From the NCBI GenBank assembly GCA_005877675.1, contig VBNZ01000079.1:3870-14960 (forward strand): a DNA stretch of 11,091 nucleotides. Reading direction: 5' to 3'. Shown in pieces: positions 6,091-11,091 of this stretch. Every line of letters starts with the position of its first letter. Position 1 is the first letter of the stretch. Position numbers and translations under genes: made by a program. Below the pieces are notes generated by a model. The model ran no database searches. It was not told the origin of the DNA and saw only the letters and a list, made by a program, of their open reading frames with translations. The stretch comes from Gammaproteobacteria bacterium. Its GTDB lineage: Bacteria; Pseudomonadota; Gammaproteobacteria; Xanthomonadales; Rhodanobacteraceae.

Positions 6091-6704
6091 GCACACAAAG
6101 ACGCCACATCGAGGCAGCTCCCTCTCCTCTGAGCTGGCTCGGGGGAGAGGGCTGCGATGAGGGGGCCGGCGCTCCGATGTGGGACACTGCTTCGAATATC
6201 GAAAAGCGCCCTCTCACCCTGCCCTCTCTCCCATCGAAAAGCCGATGGGGGAGAGGGTTCAAAACAGCAGCCCTCGCATCGCTGCTCGTGATCCTTGCCC
6301 TTACTTCGTTCGGCACGCACGCGATCGATCCGCTGCCGTTCAAGGACCGCGCCGAGGAAGTGCGCTTCCAGAATCTGACGCGCCAGTTGCGCTGCCTCGT
6401 CTGCCAGAATCAGGATCTCGCCGACTCCGACGCCGCACTTGCGGGCGATCTGCGCAAGCAGGTGTTCGAGATGATGCGCGGTGGCAAGAGCGACGATGAG
6501 ATCAAGCAATATCTCGTCGCACGCTACAACGATTTTGTGCTGTACGATCCGCCGCTCAAGCCCGGCACGTGGTTGCTCTGGTTCGCGCCGCTCGCGTTCG
6601 TGCTCGCAGGCGCATTCGCGCTCGTGCGCATTGTGCGTGCGCGTGCACGCGCAGCGCTCGCCGCGGAACAACCCAAGCCACCGACGCAGGACGAAGACTG
6701 GTGA
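6087..6704 (+). CDS. ccmH: CcmH (CcmL-type), with repeat-encoded N-terminal extension
   Basis: Periplasmic membrane-anchored thiol protein of the haem lyase complex that forms a mixed disulfide with apocytochrome c. The mature part is normal: VRFQNLTRQLRCLVCQNQDLADSDA with the redox pair Cys103/Cys106, a helical-bundle segment through DEIKQYLVARYNDFVLYDPPLK, and a C-terminal helix (about residues 161-182). At 205 aa it is about 50 residues longer than the usual 150. The excess lies before the signal sequence (hydrophobic core residues 61-76, cleavage near FGTHA). It is encoded by two palindromic repeats at 6118-6166 and 6208-6260, which leave the frame open. ATG 6087 overlaps the ccmG stop as ATGA and has AGAG at 6077-6080. 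An in-frame ATG at 6177 (residue 31) is an alternative start and still includes the second repeat. No good in-frame start lies between the second repeat and the signal core. CcmH and CcmI are separate genes here, unlike the E. coli fusion. Confidence 0.93.
   Translation: MSTQRRHIEAAPSPLSWLGGEGCDEGAGAPMWDTASNIEKRPLTLPSLPSKSRWGRGFKTAALASLLVILALTSFGTHAIDPLPFKDRAEEVRFQNLTRQLRCLVCQNQDLADSDAALAGDLRKQVFEMMRGGKSDDEIKQYLVARYNDFVLYDPPLKPGTWLLWFAPLAFVLAGAFALVRIVRARARAALAAEQPKPPTQDEDW
6118..6166 (+). repeat. Interspersed palindromic repeat, copy 3 (inside ccmH)
   Basis: CCCTCTCC (6120-6127) pairs perfectly with GGAGAGGG (6144-6151). An inner GAGC (6131-6134) pairs with GCTC (6137-6140). The stem flanks match the other copies but the loop differs. 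It is translated in the ccmH frame as about residues 11-26. Confidence 0.8.
6208..6260 (+). repeat. Interspersed palindromic repeat, copy 4 (inside ccmH)
   Basis: Outer arms CCCTCTC (6222-6228) and GAGAGGG (6251-6257), with inner arms CCCATCG (6230-6236) and CGATGGG (6243-6249) around AAAAGC. The leading CCCTCTCACCCT is the same flank seen as CCCCCTCACCCC at 9833-9844. Translated, it gives RPLTLPSLPSKSRWGRG immediately before the signal-peptide core of CcmH. Confidence 0.85.
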
Positions 6705-7975
6705 TGCTCGCATTCATTTCTCTCGCCGCGCTGATGCTGCTCGCGGCGCTGGCCTTTGTCGTGCCGCCGCTGCTGCGCGGTGGCGCGCCGCGCAATGCTG
6801 CGGGTGAAGTGCGGCGCAAGCTGCGCGCACTCGAGCAGGCGCGCAGCGACGGAATTCTCGACGACACCGAATATGCCGCAAAACGCGCCGCGTTAGGCGA
6901 AGCGCTGCTCGCAGGCGTCGATCCGACGCCAAAACGCGCATCGTATTTTCGCGTCGCGCTCATGCTGGCGTTGTTGCTGCCGGCCGCGGCGATCGTGCTG
7001 TACCGCCTCGTCGGCGCACCGCATGCGCTCGATCCAGCGGCGCTCGTGCGCACCGATGCTGCGCCCGATCACGCACAGGATATGCAAGCGGCGATCGCCA
7101 AGCTCGTCGACAAACTCAAGCAGAATCCAAACGATGTCGAAGGCTGGGCCCTGCTCGGCCGTGCGCAGAAATCGTTGCAGCATTTTGCCGAAGCACGCGA
7201 TGCGCTCAAGCGCGCACACGAGCTCGCCCCCGACGAGGCCGATATCACGGTCGAATACGCCGAGGCCCTCGCACTCGCGAGTGCCGATCATCGCCTCGCC
7301 GGCCAACCGCGTGCGCTGATCGATGCCGTGCTCAAGACACAGCCTGCGCATCAGCGCGCACTGTGGCTCACCGGTATCGCCGAATCGCAAGAGCGCAACT
7401 ACGACGGTGCGATCGCAGTGTGGAACAAGCTGCTGCCGCTGCTGCCGGCCGATTCCGACGTGGCCGCTTCGATCAAGCGCCAGATCGCACAGGCGCAGGC
7501 CCTGCGCGACGGCAAGCCGCTGCCGGCCGACGACGAGACCGCAACCGCTGCGAATGCGAGCACGCCGCCCCCCGCGACCGCAGCATCAGCATCGACTGCC
7601 AACACCAAGGACTCGAACGCGACAGACGGACCGCACATCACTGTCGAGGTCGCACTCGATCCAAAACTCAAGGACAAGGTCGCGCCGGGCGATGTGTTGT
7701 TCGTTTATGCCAAAGCCGCGCAGGGTCCGCCGATGCCCGTGGCGATCGCGAAACTGACCGCGGCGCAGCTGCCGGCCAGCGTCACGCTGACCGACGGCAT
7801 GGGCATGCTGCCAAGCATGAAATTGTCTACTTTCCCGCAAGTGATCATCGGCGCGCGTATTTCCAAATCCGGCAATGCGATCGCGCAGAGCGGCGACCTG
7901 CAGACGTTGTCAGCGCCGCTGCCGAATTCGCGCAGCGAAGCAGTACAGTTGACGATCGACCAGATCGTGCCCTGA
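6704..7975 (+). CDS. ccmI: CcmI/CycH, apocytochrome c chaperone of the haem lyase
   Basis: CcmI binds the C-terminal part of apocytochrome c and delivers it to CcmF/CcmH. The 423-aa product has two N-terminal membrane helices (about residues 2-25 and 86-104). The cytoplasmic loop between them carries the family pattern RRKLRALEQARSDGILDDTEYAAKRAAL. TPR-like repeats follow (about 125-270, with NPNDVEGWALLGRAQKSL and ALWLTGIAESQERNYDGAI). Then come a low-complexity Ala/Thr/Ser/Pro linker (about 285-315) and a C-terminal periplasmic domain with the VEVALDPKLKDKVAPGDVLFVYAKA segment. ATG 6704 shares its A with the ccmH stop (TGATG). An upstream AGGA at 6688-6691 is available for ribosome binding. 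It is the last ccm gene. A short GATGGC/GCCATC hairpin spans the stop, but no clear terminator follows. Confidence 0.93.
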   Translation: MLAFISLAALMLLAALAFVVPPLLRGGAPRNAAGEVRRKLRALEQARSDGILDDTEYAAKRAALGEALLAGVDPTPKRASYFRVALMLALLLPAAAIVLYRLVGAPHALDPAALVRTDAAPDHAQDMQAAIAKLVDKLKQNPNDVEGWALLGRAQKSLQHFAEARDALKRAHELAPDEADITVEYAEALALASADHRLAGQPRALIDAVLKTQPAHQRALWLTGIAESQERNYDGAIAVWNKLLPLLPADSDVAASIKRQIAQAQALRDGKPLPADDETATAANASTPPPATAASASTANTKDSNATDGPHITVEVALDPKLKDKVAPGDVLFVYAKAAQGPPMPVAIAKLTAAQLPASVTLTDGMGMLPSMKLSTFPQVIIGARISKSGNAIAQSGDLQTLSAPLPNSRSEAVQLTIDQIVP

Positions 7976-8087
7976 TGGCGATTGCCATCCAGCGCAATCG
8001 ATACGGAATTTTGTACCCGACGGTATTGTAATCCTCAACCCAATCCCCACCTGCTGACGGATTCCGGCAACCGTGGGGCATGGGAAC

Positions 8088-9089
8088 GTGCGTTCGATTC
8101 TGGTTACGATATTTGCCGCCGCCCTGCCGGCCATCGCCAGCAGCGCGGTCGCCGCCGATGCCAACTGGTTGCCGGTGCGCGATCAGAATCCATTAGTGCT
8201 CGGTTTGGGTTTGCCGCTGCTTCCACCCGCCTCGTCGCACGCCGGCGAGTGGCAGATCGAAGCACTCTTCGACGAATCCAACACCCAGCTGATCAGCAGC
8301 ACGCCCGGCCGGCGCCCCGGCGATCCCGGCATCCATGTTCTATACGGCGCGGAAACGCGCGAAACCCGACTCGCCGTCGCTTATGCGCTGGACGAACATT
8401 GGATCGCGCGCGCCTCGCTCGGCGATGAATGGATCGGCGTGGGCTTTCTCGACAAGCCGATCCAGCATTTCCACAAATTCATCGGCGCGCCGCGCGGATT
8501 TCGCGGCGGCGGACTCGGTGCGCGTCCGCCAGTGATCCGCGTGACGCGCGATGGCGAAACCTTGTATTCGCTCGATCGATCCGGCCAGGCGTTGGCGCCG
8601 CTGCTGCTCGACGTGACGCGCAGCTGGGATATGTCCGATGCGCGCTATGGCCTCAGCTTCGGCGCCAAGCTGCCGACCGGCGACACGAAGCGCCTCTCAG
8701 ACACGGGCGACACCGGCGTGTCGGTCGCGGGTTTCGGCGAATGGACCGTGCACGAAACGATCCGCGTCGGCGCACGCCTCGGCTACTTGTATGCGCACGG
8801 CACTGACGTGCTGCCGACGCTCGCGCGCGCATCGGTGCCGTTTGCCGACATGTATGTGCGGACGCCGCTGATCGGCCGCTGGGATGCGGAAATCCAGTAC
8901 GACGCGCACGGCGCGCCATATCGTCACGGACCGATCTTTCTCGGCCATGCCGGCGTGTTCACGGTCGGATTGGCGCATCCGGTCACGGCCCGCAGCGAGC
9001 TGCTGCTCGGCGTCAGCGAAGACGTGCCGATCGGGCATACGCAGGATGTTTCGTTTCTTATCGCGCTGCGCTACCGGCCGGGCGACTGA
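8088..9089 (+). CDS. DUF3187-like exported protein, putative outer-membrane barrel
   Basis: The 333-aa product resembles the DUF3187 family of uncharacterised gammaproteobacterial envelope proteins (recognised from memory of the pattern VRDQNPLVLGLGLPLLPPA near the mature N-terminus). A signal peptide (SILVTIFAAALPAIASSAVAADA) precedes it. Downstream are alternating hydrophobic/polar segments ending in aromatic residues, such as RYGLSFGAKLPTG and VGARLGYLYAHG. The protein ends DVSFLIALRYRPGD. This pattern suits a beta-barrel with strands near the C-terminus. No enzymatic motif is visible. I chose GTG 8088 because the signal peptide then begins MRSIL and GGGG lies at 8075-8078. GTG 8073 is the alternative and adds five residues. 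It starts about 110 bases after ccmI and may be read through from it or have its own promoter. Its 3' end overlaps the convergent methyltransferase gene by 19 bases. Confidence 0.8.
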   Translation: MRSILVTIFAAALPAIASSAVAADANWLPVRDQNPLVLGLGLPLLPPASSHAGEWQIEALFDESNTQLISSTPGRRPGDPGIHVLYGAETRETRLAVAYALDEHWIARASLGDEWIGVGFLDKPIQHFHKFIGAPRGFRGGGLGARPPVIRVTRDGETLYSLDRSGQALAPLLLDVTRSWDMSDARYGLSFGAKLPTGDTKRLSDTGDTGVSVAGFGEWTVHETIRVGARLGYLYAHGTDVLPTLARASVPFADMYVRTPLIGRWDAEIQYDAHGAPYRHGPIFLGHAGVFTVGLAHPVTARSELLLGVSEDVPIGHTQDVSFLIALRYRPGD

Positions 9090-9751
9090 GCGATGCAGCG
9101 CCACAGCGCGTGACCTGATGCGGCATATTTGCGCTCGAACGGCGTCAGCGGCTGAGTGAGCGGCATTTGCTCAAGCGGCGCTTTCCTTCCGACCCAAGCC
9201 ATGGTCTGCGCAAACTCTTCGGCGTAGATGCGCCAGTTCGTGCGCAGTTCGATTGCACCGCCAAGCGCGAGAACCGCCGGCAATACCGGATGCGCATGCC
9301 AGCGACGCATCATATGTTCGGGTTTCGGCCAGGGGTTGGGATAGAGCAGAAACTGATACGTGCATCGTAGCTTTGCTTCAGCCGCCAGCTGCCAAAAATC
9401 CACAAGTTCACAATGCAGCAAATGCATATTGTCCGGCGCCGCACCGGCGCGCGCGCGATGTTCGAACGCGCGCTGGCTGACGCCTAGACGCGTGATGGAC
9501 TTGTCGACGCCGAGCACAAGACTGTCGGGAAATTCGCGCGCGAGCGCGAGCGTGCTCGCACCCGTGCCGCAACCGGCATCGAGCACGAACGGCGCTGCGG
9601 CGAGGCGCGCGGCTATGCTGTCGAATGCATGCCGCCCCGCCGCGCTCGGTGCGCGCCGATAGGGTTCGCGCAAATGGCGCGCGACGATTTCTTTGAGACG
9701 CGGATGCGGCCCCACCTGGCGGGTTGCGATGCTGCGCGAGTTGGCGAACAT
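9071..9751 (-). CDS. trmB: TrmB-family SAM-dependent methyltransferase, putative tRNA (guanine-N7)
   Basis: TrmB makes m7G46 in the tRNA variable loop with S-adenosylmethionine. The 226-aa product has the SAM-binding loop VLDAGCGTGASTLAL (about residues 57-70), the acidic ribose-binding end GVDKS (81-85), and the TrmB signature LYPNPWPKPEHMMRRW (136-151, compare FPDPWHKARHNKRR in E. coli). The family ending LTPFERKYAASGHALWR is also present. DAGCGTG in place of the canonical E-I-G-F/C-G-x-G suggests a divergent branch, perhaps a paralogue with a different RNA substrate. I chose ATG 9751 (MFANSRSIATRQVGPHPRLK) because the longer frame to 9901 would translate a palindromic repeat. No clear Shine-Dalgarno sequence is visible. 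The family is secure; the exact substrate is not. Confidence 0.82.
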   Translation of the reverse strand: MFANSRSIATRQVGPHPRLKEIVARHLREPYRRAPSAAGRHAFDSIAARLAAAPFVLDAGCGTGASTLALAREFPDSLVLGVDKSITRLGVSQRAFEHRARAGAAPDNMHLLHCELVDFWQLAAEAKLRCTYQFLLYPNPWPKPEHMMRRWHAHPVLPAVLALGGAIELRTNWRIYAEEFAQTMAWVGRKAPLEQMPLTQPLTPFERKYAASGHALWRCIAQSPGR

Positions 9752-9832
9752 GAAGATATTGTGCCGCGTTGTTGGCGCATTCTTGCCGGAGCCGCTAAAG
9801 TTTCGCGCCGTATCTGTGGAAGAGCGAGAGCG

Positions 9833-9884
9833 CCCCCTCACCCCACCCTCTCCCCCGACGATGAAGCTGTCGGAGGAGAGGGAG
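9833..9884 (+). repeat. Interspersed palindromic repeat, copy 5
   Basis: CCCTCTCC (9846-9853) pairs with GGAGAGGG (9875-9882), and CCGAC (9855-9859) pairs with GTCGG (9869-9873) around GATGAAGCT. It is preceded by CCCCCTCACCCCA, the fullest left flank in the window, and so serves as the best reference copy. Confidence 0.88.
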
Positions 9885-9889
9885 CCTAC

Positions 9890-10148
9890 TTCAGAGCGCA
9901 ATCGCGAATTTTCAGAACCTAGTCCCGAATTTCAAGTACGTAATCCCGAGTTTCAGTGCGCAATCCCGAGTTTCAGTGCGTAATCCCGAATTTCAGTGCG
10001 CAATCCTACTTTCAGAACGCAGTCCCGAGTTTCAGAACGCAGTCCAGTTTCAGAGCGCAATCCCTAGTTTCAGAGCGCAATCCCGAGTTTCAGAGCGCAA
10101 TCCCGAATCTCAGTACGCAATCCCGAGTTTCAGAACGCAATCCCAAAT
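9890..10148 (+). repeat. Tandem array, 13 imperfect copies of a 20-bp unit
   Basis: Consensus TTCAGAGCGCAATCCCGAGT. Units start at 9890, 9911, 9931, 9952, 9972, 9992, 10011, 10031, 10049, 10069, 10089, 10109 and 10129 and are 18-21 bases long. There are no spacers between units, so it is not a CRISPR array. Neighbouring units share variants: GTGCG in units 4-6, GAACGCAGTCC in 7-8 and GAGCGCAATCCC in 9-11. This fits local duplication by slippage. The unit is not self-complementary. Since 20 is not a multiple of three and unit lengths vary, it does not look protein-coding. Confidence 0.93.
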
Positions 10149-10169
10149 CCCGAGCTCCAATTGGAATCC

Positions 10170-11091
10170 ATGCCCGACGCTACCCAATATTTCCTGCTTT
10201 CCTCGCCGTTCGCGATGCGCCGCGGTGGCGCGCTCATCGATGCGCGCGTTGCCTACGAAACCTGGGGCACGTTGAGCGAGATGCGCGACAACGCGGTGCT
10301 GATCCTGACCGGCCTCTCGCCCGGCGCGCACGCCGCGTCGAACGCCGCCGATCCGGCGCCGGGCTGGTGGGAAGAGATGCTCGGGTCCGGCAAGGCGATC
10401 GACACCGATCGCTGGTTTGTTATCTGCGTCAATTCGCTCGGCAGCTGCAAGGGTTCGACCGGTCCCGCCTCGATCGATCCGCATACGGGGCAAGAATATC
10501 GACTCGACTTTCCCGACCTGACGCTCGAAGACGTCGCCAATGCCGCGCATGAACTCGTGCGCGGACTCGGCATCGCCAAGCTCGCCTGCCTGATCGGCAA
10601 TTCGATGGGCGGCATGAGCGCGCTCGGCTATCTGCTGCAGCACCCCGGCAGCGTGCGTGCGCACATCAGCATTTCGACCGCGCCGCAGGCACAGCCGTTC
10701 GCCATCGCGATCCGCTCGCTGCAGCGCGAGGCGATCCGCCTTGATCCGGAATGGCGCGACGGCAACTACGATGAGGCGCACTATCCCGAGGCGGGCATGT
10801 CGATCGCGCGCAAGCTCGGCGTGATCACCTATCGCTCGGCGATGGAATGGGTCGGGCGCTTCGCCCGCATACGTCTCGTTCACGAACAAGGCGAGGAAGC
10901 CGATCCGTTCGGCGCGGAGTTCGCGGTCGAATCCTACCTCGTCGGCCACGCCAGGAAATTCGTGCGCAGCTTCGATCCGAACTGCTATCTCTACCTTTCG
11001 CGCGCGAGCGACTGGTTCGACGTCGCCGAGTACGCACCGCCCGGGCCCGCTGCGCACGCGACCAGTGCGGGCAAAATCTCGGCTGCGCTCG
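10170..11091 (+). CDS. metX: MetX-family O-acyltransferase, probably serine/homoserine O-succinyltransferase (3' truncated)
   Basis: Alpha/beta-hydrolase-fold acyltransferase that activates the hydroxyl of homoserine (methionine route) or serine (cysteine route) with an acyl-CoA. The frame runs off the window after 307 codons of a family length near 370. The nucleophile elbow GNSMGGM places the catalytic serine at residue 145. The oxyanion/substrate region reads NSLGSCKGSTGPAS (residues 88-101). Other family blocks are RVAYETWGTL (26-35), AIRSLQREAIRLDP, ARKLGVITYRSAMEW and DPNCYLYLSRASDWFDVAEY. The GSCKGSTGPAS block resembles, from memory, the Xanthomonadales serine O-succinyltransferase group more than classical homoserine acetyltransferases (GGCQGTTGPSS). 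The C-terminal part expected to carry the catalytic histidine is not in the window. ATG 10170 fits the family start; only a weak GGA (10163-10165) precedes it. Confidence 0.9.
   Translation, partial: MPDATQYFLLSSPFAMRRGGALIDARVAYETWGTLSEMRDNAVLILTGLSPGAHAASNAADPAPGWWEEMLGSGKAIDTDRWFVICVNSLGSCKGSTGPASIDPHTGQEYRLDFPDLTLEDVANAAHELVRGLGIAKLACLIGNSMGGMSALGYLLQHPGSVRAHISISTAPQAQPFAIAIRSLQREAIRLDPEWRDGNYDEAHYPEAGMSIARKLGVITYRSAMEWVGRFARIRLVHEQGEEADPFGAEFAVESYLVGHARKFVRSFDPNCYLYLSRASDWFDVAEYAPPGPAAHATSAGKISAAL

Larger units (their letters stand above)
9752..10169. other. Divergent intergenic region between trmB and the metX-like gene
   Basis: These 418 bases must hold the starts of two divergent transcripts. 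Next to trmB are about 80 bases without recognisable signals, then a palindromic repeat (9833-9884). A tandem array of 20-bp units (9890-10148) begins five bases later. Only 21 bases separate the end of the array from the metX-like start codon, so the promoter of that gene lies in or beyond the array. I could not identify a confident -35/-10 pair for either gene. Confidence 0.75.

Noticed and set aside
7974..7989. Hairpin GATGGC-GATT-GCCATC at the end of ccmI as a terminator
   Set aside because: The stem is only 6 bp, it overlaps the stop codon, and no T-run follows.
8011..8032. Possible promoter TTGTAC...TGTAAT before the DUF3187-like gene
   Set aside because: The spacing between the two hexamers is about 10 bases, far from the usual 16-18, and neither is a strong match.
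9752..9901. N-terminal extension of the TrmB-like protein to 9901
   Set aside because: The extra 50 residues are the translation of the palindromic repeat and unconserved leader. ATG 9751 begins the TrmB-like sequence.
9890..10148. Possible CRISPR array
   Set aside because: The units are contiguous and vary in sequence, with no unique spacers between conserved repeats and no cas genes nearby.
9956..10552. Plus-strand frame through the tandem array giving a repetitive peptide (SERNPEFQSAIPN-like)
   Set aside because: The 20-base unit cycles through all three frames, unit lengths vary from 18 to 21, and the frame continues out of register into the metX-like gene. It is best explained as chance translation.
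10110..11057. 315-codon minus-strand open frame opposite the metX-like gene
   Set aside because: No recognisable domain, and it starts in the tandem array. The opposite strand encodes a clear MetX-family protein throughout.

Overview
This is a GC-rich bacterial segment carrying an almost complete System I (Ccm) cytochrome c maturation locus on the + strand, followed by an envelope protein gene, a convergent methyltransferase gene and a truncated MetX-family acyltransferase gene. Codon use favouring G/C third positions, the CcmH plus separate CcmI arrangement, a Tat-exported high-potential iron-sulfur protein (HiPIP), a DUF3187-like protein and a MetX relative of the serine O-succinyltransferase type all point to a gammaproteobacterium, most likely of the Xanthomonadales/Rhodanobacteraceae. 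The taxonomic call is inference.

Layout. Positions 1-575 hold the 3' part of ccmA (its start lies outside the window), then ccmB (577-1260), a 193-bp spacer with hairpins, ccmC (1454-2230), ccmD (2223-2399) and ccmE (2396-2811). ccmE is broken by an apparent internal deletion of roughly 50 bases that puts the haem-binding half out of frame. A 304-bp non-coding stretch with repeats leads to a HiPIP gene (3116-3451) and a terminator-like hairpin. The second ccm block is ccmF (3563-5548), ccmG (5545-6090), ccmH (6087-6704) and ccmI (6704-7975), all overlapping. A DUF3187-like gene (8088-9089) follows and overlaps tail-to-tail with a TrmB-family methyltransferase on the minus strand (9071-9751). 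A 418-bp intergenic region contains a palindromic repeat and a 13-copy array of a 20-bp tandem repeat, directly before a MetX-family gene (10170 to the end of the window).

How the genes work together. CcmAB is the ABC transporter that drives release of holo-CcmE. CcmC and CcmD load haem onto CcmE. CcmF and CcmH ligate haem to apocytochrome c. CcmG keeps the CXXCH thiols reduced, and CcmI chaperones the apocytochrome. HiPIP is a periplasmic electron carrier and a plausible functional partner of respiratory cytochromes.

The most unusual aspect is a family of interspersed palindromic elements (CCCTCTCC...GGAGAGGG arms), present five times. Two copies lie in frame inside the N-terminal coding region of ccmH. 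One forms the C-terminal codons of ccmA and perhaps the ribosome binding site of ccmB. The other two sit upstream of the HiPIP gene and in the trmB-metX gap. Apart from these, the tandem array and the ccmE lesion, gene content is ordinary. I see no tRNA, rRNA, CRISPR array, transposase or phage gene.
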